From positions 1 to 64,000 of the forward strand of contig CACWSO010000004.1 in the NCBI GenBank assembly GCA_902763505.1: 64,000 nt of DNA, given 5' to 3'. This DNA comes from an uncultured Eubacteriales bacterium. GTDB lineage: Bacteria; Bacillota; Clostridia; Peptostreptococcales; Anaerovoracaceae. Shown here in pieces: positions 26,231 to 33,719 of the stretch (the stretch's first letter is position 1; the number at the start of each line of letters is the position of its first letter). The position numbers and the translations under genes are program-made. Under the pieces are notes generated by a model, which saw nothing but the letters and a program-made list of their open reading frames with translations, was not told the origin of the DNA and did no database searches.

Positions 26231-27041
26231 TCAGTTATTGAATGAATCTTTTTCTATTGTACGCACACCCGTAGATCAAACTACGGGTGAAGCTTTTGCA
26301 TCCTGCAAATATGCACTTTATCCGGGCATCACTCTGGCACAATCAGAGCCGGAGCTGGTGGTTTTGCTTTATGATTCACTGCTCCACCAGTATCCGGATA
26401 CGGGTATGTTTTTATACCAGGGCTACGGATTTGATCCGCTGCTCAACCGCAAATACCAACAGCGTCTTCTGACCAGATGGCGAGCCCTCGGCAAACCGAC
26501 TGTCGTCCTCGTCACGCCGGAAGACAGACGTTTCTTCCGCGGTAACCTGGGCGAGATCCCGACCGTTTCCCTCTACGAGCTGCTGATCAAAAACAGCGTC
26601 AGCGGCGGATGCAACCGGGAACTCTATCGTCTGCTCGAACCGGAGCAGTACGGTTTCGAGGATTCACTTCGTGAACTTGGGGAAATGATGGGCGTGACGT
26701 TCTACGACCCTTCCGTACACACGGAGATCAAATCTGCTGACGTTTCTCGCATCCCTTTTCTGACCAGCAGTATGGAGATGCGGAATTCCATGAAGAAGAA
26801 CGGGTTCGACGCCGTCCATATTCTGGAACTCATCTTCGGTATGGGAAAATCCAACCAGCATCTGGCCCACATTCATGAAGAGGGGCACGACCACAGCCAC
26901 AGTGAGGCCCCGCAGGTGCGCGACACGAAGATGAGCGACGAAGAACTGCGTGCGAAAGAAGCCCTCTTTGATAATGATACAAAAAAGAAGAATCTGCAGG
27001 ATCTGCACGACACCCTGCTTTCCTTCTTCTGGGGAGAATAG
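26223..27041 (+). CDS. Unrecognised protein with a histidine-rich metal-binding-like segment
   Basis: I do not recognise a family for this 272-residue protein. It starts at a GTG inside the end of the cysteine desulfurase-like gene and is followed after 6 bp by a CoA-transferase gene, so it is clearly part of an operon. No signal peptide or membrane helix is seen. Residues near 217-231 (HIHEEGHDHSHSEAP) are rich in His and acidic residues, like metal-binding tails of nickel or zinc chaperones. The early part contains PELVVLLYDSLL and PTVVLVTPEDRRFF, which look like core strands of an alpha/beta domain. Function unknown. Confidence 0.75.
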   Translation: MSNQLLNESFSIVRTPVDQTTGEAFASCKYALYPGITLAQSEPELVVLLYDSLLHQYPDTGMFLYQGYGFDPLLNRKYQQRLLTRWRALGKPTVVLVTPEDRRFFRGNLGEIPTVSLYELLIKNSVSGGCNRELYRLLEPEQYGFEDSLRELGEMMGVTFYDPSVHTEIKSADVSRIPFLTSSMEMRNSMKKNGFDAVHILELIFGMGKSNQHLAHIHEEGHDHSHSEAPQVRDTKMSDEELRAKEALFDNDTKKKNLQDLHDTLLSFFWGE

Positions 27042-27047
27042 ATAACC

Positions 27048-28379
27048 ATGACTAACAGCAAAAGCATCACAGCCGCCGAGGCTGCCAAACACGTTCAATC
27101 AGGAGACCGCGTCTATGTAGGGACAAGCAGCAGCTTTGCCTACACCTTTCTCGACGCTCTCTATGACAGAAAAGACGAACTGGAAAACGTAACTCTTCTC
27201 TGCTCCATGTCCATCACGCCGTGCCGCATGTTTGACACGGATTGGCCATCTGACATTTCACCGGGATGCAAAGGCAATCCATTTATTTTTGATACTTTCT
27301 TCCTGGGCGCCGGCGAACGACGCGCCCACAGGAGACACAATATGGCATTCGAATACACATCCTTCCATCTGAGCCAGATCGATCTCTGGATGCAGGAAAT
27401 CGGCAAGCCTGACATCAGTTTCCTGCAGGTGTCGAGGCCGGATGAGGACGGATATTTCTCCTATGGTTCCTCCGGAATCTGCGATCACAAATATGTCGTG
27501 GAAGAAACGAAACGCGAAGTGTTCCTGGAAAGCAATACCGGAAGTCCATACATCTTCGGACAGGACAATCTCATCAGCCCTGACCATAAAAAGGTCGCCG
27601 GCATCCTCTATACGACGGGCAACGCACCCGAGCTCATGCCCGATGAGATCGATGATACGTCACGGCAGATTGCGGACATCGTATTGGAGGAAGTGCCGGA
27701 CGGCGCAACCCTTCAGCTTGGACTCGGCAAGCTCTCGACGGCAATTGGTTATGACCTGAAGCAGCGCAACGATATGGGAATCTTCTCCGAGCTGTTCAGT
27801 CAGCCTATGATGGAACTCATGAAGGAAGGCAATGTCACCAACGCCCACAAAGGCTTTATGGACGGGATGAGCGTCTTCTCCTTCTCCGCCGGTACGCAGG
27901 AAATGTACGATTTCATGGATCACAATCCTCAAATCTACGGAGCGCCATTCCCATTTGTTAACGACGCACGCAACATCGCAAAGAACAAGAACATGATTTC
28001 CATCAACAATGCAATGGCAGTTAACCTCTACGGTGAGGTTGCCGCTGATGCCATCGGATATTCTCAGCAGAGCGCTGTCGGCGGACAACTGGACTTCGTC
28101 AAGGGCGCCCAGTGGTCTGAAGGTGGTAAGTCTATCATCGTTCTGCCGTCTTCCTTTGTAAAAGACGGCAAGCGGCAAAGCAAGATTTCCCTGCAGTTCG
28201 CGCCGGGCACGCCGGTGACCACACCGAGGTCGGAAGTCCAGTACGTGGCGACGGAATATGGATGCGTCAATCTGAAAATACGCAATATGTCAGACCGGGT
28301 TCGCGCCATGATCAGTCTGGCCCACCCGGATTTCAGAGACCAACTTACACAGGAAGCAAAAGACTGCGGACTTATCTAG
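27048..28379 (+). CDS. Acetyl-CoA hydrolase/transferase-family CoA-transferase (butyryl/4-hydroxybutyrate type)
   Basis: The 443-residue protein belongs to the class I CoA-transferase group that includes butyryl-CoA:acetate and 4-hydroxybutyrate CoA-transferases. The catalytic Glu is in MGIFSELFSQ (near residue 248), which forms the glutamyl-CoA thioester. LQLGLGKLSTAIG and the late GGQLDFVKGA segments match the family. It probably swaps CoA between an acyl-CoA and acetate during fermentation. It ends the three-gene operon starting at 25091. Its stop codon is inside the loop/stem of the terminator. Confidence 0.88.
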   Translation: MTNSKSITAAEAAKHVQSGDRVYVGTSSSFAYTFLDALYDRKDELENVTLLCSMSITPCRMFDTDWPSDISPGCKGNPFIFDTFFLGAGERRAHRRHNMAFEYTSFHLSQIDLWMQEIGKPDISFLQVSRPDEDGYFSYGSSGICDHKYVVEETKREVFLESNTGSPYIFGQDNLISPDHKKVAGILYTTGNAPELMPDEIDDTSRQIADIVLEEVPDGATLQLGLGKLSTAIGYDLKQRNDMGIFSELFSQPMMELMKEGNVTNAHKGFMDGMSVFSFSAGTQEMYDFMDHNPQIYGAPFPFVNDARNIAKNKNMISINNAMAVNLYGEVAADAIGYSQQSAVGGQLDFVKGAQWSEGGKSIIVLPSSFVKDGKRQSKISLQFAPGTPVTTPRSEVQYVATEYGCVNLKIRNMSDRVRAMISLAHPDFRDQLTQEAKDCGLI

Positions 28380-28394
28380 TCCGCAGTCTTCTTT
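28360..28394 (+). terminator. Terminator overlapping the CoA-transferase stop codon
   Basis: AAGACTGCGGACT (28360-28372) and AGTCCGCAGTCTT (28378-28390) form a perfect 13-bp stem with a 5-nt loop, then CTTTT. The TAG stop (28377-28379) lies at the loop-stem junction. Confidence 0.88.
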
Positions 28395-28419
28395 TGCAGT
28401 CAATGTAAAGGAGGATATT

Positions 28420-28458
28420 ATGCTTCTTTTTTATTCTGTAAATAGTGGTGTGGAGTAA
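28420..28458 (+). other. Perfect ribosome site with a 12-codon ORF after the terminator
   Basis: AAGGAGG (28408-28414) lies 5 nt before an ATG that opens the ORF MLLFYSVNSGVE, which then stops inside the antisense 3' end of cysK. It is downstream of a strong terminator. It may be the fossil start of a lost gene. Confidence 0.3.
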
Positions 28459-29363
28459 TATCTGTCTCCGCTGTCCGGCAGGAGCGCTACGATAGTCTTG
28501 CCTTTGTTCTCCGGCTTCTTCGCGTACTCGATGGCCGCATGCAGTGCCGCGCCTGCGGAAATACCTACGGAGATACCTTCCTTCTTCGCCAGATACTTCG
28601 CCGCGTTAAATGCATCGTCGCTGGCTGCACGGAACACTTCATCATAAACCGCTGTGTTCAGTACATCCGGAACAAATCCCGCGCCGATACCCTGGATCTT
28701 ATGTGGGCCCGCTTTACCTTCTGACAGTACCGGTGAATCGTCCGGCTCCAAAGCTACGATTTTGACTTCCGGCTTCTGCTCCTTCAAGTACTCGCCGGTT
28801 CCTGTCAGCGTGCCGCCGGTGCCGACGCCGGAGATGAAGATATCGACGGCGCCATCTGTGTCTTTCCAGATTTCCGGTCCTGTCGTCTCTCTGTGCGCCT
28901 TTGGATTTGCCGGATTGACGAACTGTCCCGGAATGAATCCGCCTGGGATTTCCTTCGCCAGTTCTTCTGCCTTTTCGATGGCACCCTTCATGCCCTTAGC
29001 CCCTTCTGTCAGAACGATTTCAGCACCGTAAGCTTTTAGGATATTTCTTCTCTCCACGCTCATGGTTTCCGGCATGGTCAAGATTGCCCTATAGCCCTTT
29101 GATGCGGCGATGACCGCCAGGCCGATGCCTGTGTTGCCTGATGTCGGTTCTATGATGACGGACCCTTCCTTCAGAATTCCCTTTTCTTCAGCATCTTCAA
29201 TCATGGATTTGGCGATTCTGTCCTTTACGCTGCCTGCCGGATTGAAGTATTCCAGCTTGACCAGCAGTGTCGCTTCCAGTCCAAGATCCTTTTCGATATT
29301 CACCAGCTCTACGAGTGGTGTGTTTCCAATAAGTTGCAGTATTCCTTTGTAAATGTTTGCCAT
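28431..29363 (-). CDS. cysK: Cysteine synthase A (O-acetylserine sulfhydrylase)
   Basis: The 310-residue fold-type II PLP enzyme makes cysteine from O-acetylserine and sulfide. The Schiff-base Lys is in NPAGSVKDRIAKSM (near residue 46). TSGNTGIGLA binds the substrate carboxylate, and SGVGTGGTLTGTGEYL binds the PLP phosphate. Length is standard. GGAGG lies 8 nt before the ATG. It follows metY by 65 bp and appears to be under the same leader-peptide attenuator and Rrf2-type operators. Confidence 0.96.
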   Translation of the reverse strand: MANIYKGILQLIGNTPLVELVNIEKDLGLEATLLVKLEYFNPAGSVKDRIAKSMIEDAEEKGILKEGSVIIEPTSGNTGIGLAVIAASKGYRAILTMPETMSVERRNILKAYGAEIVLTEGAKGMKGAIEKAEELAKEIPGGFIPGQFVNPANPKAHRETTGPEIWKDTDGAVDIFISGVGTGGTLTGTGEYLKEQKPEVKIVALEPDDSPVLSEGKAGPHKIQGIGAGFVPDVLNTAVYDEVFRAASDDAFNAAKYLAKKEGISVGISAGAALHAAIEYAKKPENKGKTIVALLPDSGDRYYSTPLFTE

Positions 29364-29428
29364 GTGTCTTACCTCCTAATGTTCTCTATTTATTATAACA
29401 CTGATATTATGTTGATTTTGATTTAATA

Positions 29429-30712
29429 TTACTTCGCTGCTGCGAATCCCTTCTCCAGATCTTCGATGATATCATCGACATGCTCTGTTCCGATGGACAG
29501 TCTGATGGTTCCCGGATAGATGTCCTGGTCTGCCAGTTCCTCTTCTGTCAGCTGAGAATGAGTCGTTGTCGCCGGATGGATGACCAGACTCTTAACGTCC
29601 GCTACATTTGCCAGCAGTGAGAAGATTTCCAGGCCGTCGATGAACTTCCACGCTTCTTCCTGTCCTCCGTCTATTTCGAAGGTGAAGATGGAACCTCCGC
29701 CGTTTGGGAAATACTTCTCATAGAGCGCATGCTGCGGATGATCCGGCAGCGATGGGTGGTTGACTTTTCTTACCTGCGGATGGTTCGACAGATATTCAAT
29801 GACTTTCTTCGTGTTTTCAACGTGCCTGTCCAATCTCAGTGACAGTGTTTCCACTCCCTGCAAAAGCAGGAATGCGCTGAATGGTGAAATCGTCGCGCCC
29901 GTGTCTCTCAGAAGAATCGCACGGATGTAAGTGACGAAGGCTGCCGGTCCAACTGCATCATAGAATGATACCCCGTGATAGCTTGGATTCGGATCAGCGA
30001 TGTTGCCAAATTTGCCGCTCGCCTTCCAGTCGAACTTTCCGGACTCGACGATGATGCCGCCGAGCGTTGTTCCGTGTCCTCCAAGGAACTTCGTCGCGGA
30101 ATGAACAACGATGTCTGCGCCATGCTCGATTGGTCTGATGAGGTAAGGCGTGCCGAAGGTGTTGTCTATGACCAGCGGCAGACCATGCTTGTGCGCGATT
30201 TCAGCAACGGCGTCAATATCCGGAATATCGCTGTTTGGATTGCCCAGAGTTTCCAGGAAAATCGCTCTGGTGTTTTCCTGAATTGCGCCTTCAACTTCCT
30301 CAAGATTGTGTGCGTCTACGAATGTCGTTTCGATTCCGTACTGCGGAAGTGTGTGCTCCAATAGGTTGAAGGTTCCTCCGTAGATTGTCTTCTGGGCGAC
30401 GATGTGTCCGCCGTTTGCGGCCAGCGCCTGCACCGTGTATGTGATGGCTGCCGCTCCCGACGCCAGAGCCAGAGCTGCGCTGCCGCCTTCCAGTGCTGCG
30501 ACTCTCTCTTCCAGAACGCCCTGAGTGGAGTTGGTCAGTCTGCCGTAGATATTGCCTGCATCCGCCAAACCGAATCTGTCTGCCGCGTGCTGCGCATCGT
30601 GGAATACGTAAGCGGTTGTTGCGTAAATCGGAACCGCTCTCGCGTCAGTTGCCGGATCCGGCTGTTCCTGTCCTACATGTAACTGTAATGTTTCAAATCT
30701 GTAATTACTCAT
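29429..30712 (-). CDS. metY: O-acetylhomoserine/O-acetylserine sulfhydrylase (Cys/Met metabolism PLP enzyme)
   Basis: The 427-residue protein is a gamma-family PLP enzyme that adds sulfide to O-acetylhomoserine, giving homocysteine. It starts NYRFETLQLHVGQEQPDPATDARAVP, which is typical of MetY. The Schiff-base Lys lies in DIVVHSATKFLGGHG, and the long C-terminal part (SIFTFEIDGG and SLVIHPATTTHSQLT) is characteristic. I chose the ATG at 30712 (MSNYRFETL) over an upstream ATG at 30778 that lies inside the attenuator hairpin. It is preceded by a ~250-nt leader with a Cys/Met-rich peptide and a terminator. Confidence 0.94.
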   Translation of the reverse strand: MSNYRFETLQLHVGQEQPDPATDARAVPIYATTAYVFHDAQHAADRFGLADAGNIYGRLTNSTQGVLEERVAALEGGSAALALASGAAAITYTVQALAANGGHIVAQKTIYGGTFNLLEHTLPQYGIETTFVDAHNLEEVEGAIQENTRAIFLETLGNPNSDIPDIDAVAEIAHKHGLPLVIDNTFGTPYLIRPIEHGADIVVHSATKFLGGHGTTLGGIIVESGKFDWKASGKFGNIADPNPSYHGVSFYDAVGPAAFVTYIRAILLRDTGATISPFSAFLLLQGVETLSLRLDRHVENTKKVIEYLSNHPQVRKVNHPSLPDHPQHALYEKYFPNGGGSIFTFEIDGGQEEAWKFIDGLEIFSLLANVADVKSLVIHPATTTHSQLTEEELADQDIYPGTIRLSIGTEHVDDIIEDLEKGFAAAK

Positions 30713-30743
30713 ATATATCAATTCCCTTTCTTTGCCTTTGCAT

Positions 30744-30775
30744 AAAAAATTGCCTGAGGTTTTACTCCCGGGCAA
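30744..30775 (-). terminator. Leader attenuator terminator upstream of metY
   Basis: On the minus strand TTGCC...GGCAA, with an inner GAG/CTC pair, forms a hairpin followed by TTTTTT (plus-strand A's 30744-30749). It lies between the leader peptide and metY. Its 5' arm overlaps a segment (30764-30774) that can instead pair perfectly with 30852-30862. Confidence 0.7.
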
Positions 30776-30862
30776 CATGATGGTTCGGCTTCTTTGTGAC
30801 CTTTATTCAAGACGCACGCAAAGGCTGCTGCGCGTCTCCCATCATATCATCTGCCCGGGAGT
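30764..30862 (-). promoter_or_regulatory. Antiterminator pairing of the metY leader
   Basis: TGCCCGGGAGT (30852-30862, plus strand) and ACTCCCGGGCA (30764-30774) are perfectly complementary over 11 bp. An additional ATGATGG/CCATCAT pair lies inside. Forming this long-range stem uses up the 5' arm of the terminator at 30744-30775, so the two structures exclude each other. The distal arm lies just downstream of the tandem Cys codons of the leader peptide. Confidence 0.65.
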
Positions 30863-30920
30863 TCGGCATCAGACAACACATCATCCAATACATTGTTGTT
30901 TTCGATGTTGTTCTTCTCAT
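30807..30920 (-). CDS. Cys/Met-rich leader peptide of the metY-cysK operon
   Basis: This 37-codon ORF starts at 30920 with an AAAGGAGG site 8 nt upstream and reads MRRTTSKTTMYWMMCC... to TGA at 30807. It has two adjacent Cys codons (TGT TGT, codons 15-16) and seven Met codons, five of them within codons 10-27 apart from the start. This is a striking match to the products of the sulfur operon it precedes. The reading frame runs through one arm of the antiterminator. Ribosome stalling at Cys or Met codons would decide which hairpin forms. It is too short for ordinary gene finders. Confidence 0.7.
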   Translation of the reverse strand: MRRTTSKTTMYWMMCCLMPNSRADDMMGDAQQPLRAS

Positions 30921-30966
30921 TGCTTGCGCCTCCTTTCTTCTAAAATCTTTGTCTTTTGTCAATGCC

Positions 30967-30995
30967 ATATTAATACTATTTACCTACTGTGTCAA
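30967..30995 (-). promoter_or_regulatory. Promoter of metY-cysK
   Basis: On the minus strand TTGACA (30995-30990), a 17-bp spacer and TAATAT (30972-30967) form a near-consensus promoter; transcription would start near 30960. The -35 box lies inside the first Rrf2-type operator. Confidence 0.75.
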
Positions 30996-31050
30996 TAGGT
31001 ATTTTGAAAAAAGTTGAAAATTCTATTTACCCTGTAGTAAAATAGGTGAT
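30977..31050. promoter_or_regulatory. Two Rrf2/CymR-type operators between divergent metY and rrf2
   Basis: TATTTACC occurs at 30977 and again at 31024. Each is followed by a partner AATAGGT (30994-31000 and 31041-31047), giving ACC(T)...AATAGGT inverted pairs 47 bp apart. The first covers the metY -35 region. The second covers the rrf2 promoter (TTGAAA 31014-31019, 18 bp, TAAAAT 31038-31043). One regulator could therefore control both directions, including its own gene. Confidence 0.6.
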
Positions 31051-31092
31051 GCAAAGGCATCCCAATTACTATTTCTCATATTGGAGAACATT

Positions 31093-31515
31093 ATGATATC
31101 AACAAAAGGACGCTATGCGCTGCGCGTTATGATTGATCTGGCGCAGCACGAAGGAGAAGGAAATATCCCTCTGAAAGATATTGCGGAGAGACAGGACATC
31201 TCAAAGAAGTATCTTGAAATCATCGTGAAAGATCTCGTCAAAGGCGGCATGCTGAACGGCGTCAGCGGCAAAGGCGGCGGCTATAGTCTTAGCAGAAAGG
31301 CCGAGGAGTATACCGTTGGTGAAATCATCGAACTCATGGAAGGCACCCTGGCTCCTGTCGCCTGCCTGGTGGACGGTGTGGAGAGCTGCCCTCGCTCTGA
31401 CAGTTGTCTGACGCTGCCGATGTGGAAGGAATACTATGAGATGATCCACCAGTTTTTCTATGGCAAAAAACTGAGCGATCTGCTGGGCGACCGCGATCCG
31501 GTGTATTACATTTGA
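31093..31515 (+). CDS. Rrf2-family transcriptional regulator (CymR/IscR-like)
   Basis: The 140-residue protein opens with the Rrf2 winged-helix signature MISTKGRYALRVMIDLAQHEG, and SGKGGGYSLSR is the wing. Three cysteines in LAPVACLVDGVESCPRSDSC lie where IscR-type members bind a [2Fe-2S] cluster, although the spacing (C-x7-C-x5-C) differs slightly. CymR relatives repress cysteine-metabolism genes together with CysK. I chose the ATG at 31093 because GGAG is 6 nt upstream. It is divergent from metY-cysK with shared operators, which strongly suggests control of sulfur assimilation. Confidence 0.88.
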   Translation: MISTKGRYALRVMIDLAQHEGEGNIPLKDIAERQDISKKYLEIIVKDLVKGGMLNGVSGKGGGYSLSRKAEEYTVGEIIELMEGTLAPVACLVDGVESCPRSDSCLTLPMWKEYYEMIHQFFYGKKLSDLLGDRDPVYYI

Positions 31516-31530
31516 TGCTCTATATAGAAT

Positions 31531-31606
31531 GGTCTGTTAACTCAGCTGGGAGAGTGCTTGGGTCACAACCAAGATGTCGTGGGTTCGAGCCCCGCACAGA
31601 CCACCA
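31531..31606 (+). tRNA. tRNA-Val (anticodon CAC), CCA encoded
   Basis: The cloverleaf is complete: acceptor GGTCTGT (31531-31537) with ACAGACC (31596-31602), D arm ACTC...GAGT, anticodon stem CTTGG/CCAAG with loop GTCACAA (anticodon CAC, decoding GTG), and T arm GTGGG TTCGAGC CCCGC. A terminal ACCA follows. Confidence 0.93.
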
Positions 31607-31610
31607 AATA

Positions 31611-31650
31611 AAAAAGATTCCGAGAAAGTAACTTCTCGGAATCTTTTTTC
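31611..31650 (+). terminator. Terminator after tRNA-Val
   Basis: AGATTCCGAGAA (31615-31626) and TTCTCGGAATCT (31633-31644) form a 12-bp stem, followed by TTTTTC. Confidence 0.9.
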
Positions 31651-31767
31651 TGTCGCAAGATTGTTAATTATATACTTGTTTTTTGTTGTTATTTCTGCGC
31701 TTTGGGAGCTTATTTTGACTAATTTGCGAAGTTTGTTTTTGAAACCGTTTTCATGAATCATTTTCCC

Positions 31768-31796
31768 TTGATGGGCGGTATATTAATATGTATATT
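31768..31796 (+). promoter_or_regulatory. Promoter of the hydrogenase operon
   Basis: TTGATG (31768-31773), a 17-bp spacer and TATATT (31791-31796) lie about 70 bp before the first hydrogenase gene. The rest of 31650-31865 is AT-rich and shows no gene. Confidence 0.5.
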
Positions 31797-31865
31797 ATTC
31801 TTAGTTCAGTTAGTTAAAGTGATAAAAATCTAGTTTTATGCTTTTTGAAATGAGGTAATTTAAGT

Positions 31866-33719
31866 ATGAGCAGATTAGAATTCAAACAGAAGAGCCAGGC
31901 TCAGAAGGAAGTCGAAGCTCTGTATGGAGATATCCAGCGCAGAGTCATCGCCAGCCCTCCGAGCCAGTGTCAGGTGGACATGACTTGTTCATTCCTGAAG
32001 CTTTGCCAGGCTCAGTCCTGCGGCAAGTGCGTCCCTTGCAGAGTCGGCGTGTATCAGATGATTCAGATTCTGGAGAGCATCCTGGACATCGATACAGACA
32101 GTTCGACAGATGATCTGGTGCTTTTGCAGAAGACCGCGGAAACGGTCCGCGATTCTTCAGACTGCGCCATCGGATGGGAAACAGCGGAAATCGTTCTGAA
32201 GTCCCTCCAGAGCTTCAGCGAAGACTACATGTCCCATATTGAGAGAAAGCGCTGTTCCGACAGCGTAACAGATCTGAGAAACACAGTCCCATGTGTTTCC
32301 AAGTGCCCTGCCGAAGTCGATATTCCTGGCTACATTTCATTAATAAAAGCCGGACGGTATGATGACGCAGTGAAGCTCATCAGAAAAGACAATCCGTTCC
32401 CTACTGTATGTGCGCTCATCTGCGAGCATCCGTGCGAGGGACACTGCAGAAGAAACATTCTCGATGCTTCCATCAACATCAGAGGTCTCAAGATGTTTGC
32501 TGTTGACAACTGCTCCGATGTTGTCCCGATTCCGGACAAGATGGAAGAGACCGGCAAGAAAATCGCCATCATCGGCGGCGGTCCAAGCGGACTGACTGCC
32601 GCATACTTCCTGTCACTGATGGGACACAAGTGTAAGATTTTCGAGAGAAGAGCGCAGCTCGGCGGCATGCTCAGATACGGCATCCCGAGCTATCGTCTGC
32701 CGAGACACAGACTCGACTGGGACATCAAGTCCATCCTGTCTGCCGGCGTTGACGTTGAGCTTAATGCAGATATCAATACAGAAGAAGCCATCAACGAACT
32801 GATGGCAGAATACGATGCTGTTTACGTAGCCATCGGAGCGCACAACTACAAGATGATCGGCATCGAAGGCGAGGAGAGCAAAGGTGTTATCTCCGCCGTT
32901 GATATGCTCCGCGGAATCGGCGATGAGAAGATGCCTGACTTCAAAGGCAAGAGAGTCGTCGTCGTAGGCGGCGGCAACGTAGCAATGGACGTTGCTCGTA
33001 CTGCAATGCGTCTCGGCGCTGCACATGTAGACATCGCCTATAGAAGACGTAAGGTCGACATGACAGCGCTCCCTGAAGAAATCGACGGTGCCATCGCAGA
33101 AGGATGCCGTCTGCTCGAGCTGAGAACACCAGTCAGAATCGAGTCTGACGAAGGCGGAAACGTCAAGGCTCTAGTCGTACAGCCGCAGAAGGTTGGTCCG
33201 TATGATTCATCCGGACGTCCGAAATCCTTCCCTGCTCAAAAGGATGAACAGGTTCTTGAGTGCGACATCGTCGTTGGAGCGATCGGCCAGGAAATCGACT
33301 CTGAAGTATTCGAAAAGGCCGGCGTCTCCGTACTTTGGAAGAAGCTGAATACAGACGAATCCATGGCTGTAGAAGGCATGGAAGGCGTCTTTGCAGGAGG
33401 CGACAGCGTAACCGGTCCATCCACTGTTATCAACGCCATCGCCCAAGGCAGAGTTGCCGCTGCAAATATTGATAATTACCTCGGATATAACCATGAAATC
33501 AAGGTTGAACTTGATATCCCGGAACCGGATCTGGACGACTACATCCCGTGCGGAAGATCCGAACTCACAAGCCGTTATCCTGATGAAAGAAACCGCGACT
33601 TTGACGGATTCGAAAACGGTCTTCTCCTCGAGGAGGCCATTCAGGAAGCAAGTCGCTGTCTGAGATGTGACTGCAACAATCTCGGCGCATTCAGAGGAGG
33701 GAGGCACACATCATGGTAA
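31866..33719 (+). CDS. GltD-like NAD(P)/FAD oxidoreductase with an N-terminal NuoF-type [4Fe-4S] domain
   Basis: The 617-residue protein has an N-terminal segment CQAQSCGKCVPCRVGVYQM (near residue 50), matching the C-terminal cluster domain of NuoF/HoxF. Next come CVSKCPAEVDIPGYISLI and CALICEHPCEGHC (Fer4_20-type, binding two [4Fe-4S] clusters). Finally there is a GltD-like FAD/NAD(P)H module (IIGGGPSGLTAAYFLS, VVVGGGNVAMDVART, and GVFAGGDSVTGPSTVINAI). It moves electrons between NAD(P)H, flavin and Fe-S centres. Its stop overlaps the hydrogenase start by 7 nt. This pairing fits the glutamate-synthase-linked group A2 of [FeFe]-hydrogenases, whose physiological role is not settled. Confidence 0.85.
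   Translation: MSRLEFKQKSQAQKEVEALYGDIQRRVIASPPSQCQVDMTCSFLKLCQAQSCGKCVPCRVGVYQMIQILESILDIDTDSSTDDLVLLQKTAETVRDSSDCAIGWETAEIVLKSLQSFSEDYMSHIERKRCSDSVTDLRNTVPCVSKCPAEVDIPGYISLIKAGRYDDAVKLIRKDNPFPTVCALICEHPCEGHCRRNILDASINIRGLKMFAVDNCSDVVPIPDKMEETGKKIAIIGGGPSGLTAAYFLSLMGHKCKIFERRAQLGGMLRYGIPSYRLPRHRLDWDIKSILSAGVDVELNADINTEEAINELMAEYDAVYVAIGAHNYKMIGIEGEESKGVISAVDMLRGIGDEKMPDFKGKRVVVVGGGNVAMDVARTAMRLGAAHVDIAYRRRKVDMTALPEEIDGAIAEGCRLLELRTPVRIESDEGGNVKALVVQPQKVGPYDSSGRPKSFPAQKDEQVLECDIVVGAIGQEIDSEVFEKAGVSVLWKKLNTDESMAVEGMEGVFAGGDSVTGPSTVINAIAQGRVAAANIDNYLGYNHEIKVELDIPEPDLDDYIPCGRSELTSRYPDERNRDFDGFENGLLLEEAIQEASRCLRCDCNNLGAFRGGRHTSW

Noticed and set aside
30493-30780. 95-codon plus-strand frame over the metY start
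   Set aside because: It is antisense to metY and the attenuator, with no ribosome site.
30744-30936. SAM-I riboswitch or T-box in the metY leader
   Set aside because: Neither the SAM-I core (AGAG...GGCCC...GCAACC) nor the T-box sequence (GGGTGGNACCGCG) is present; a translated Cys/Met leader explains the structure better.
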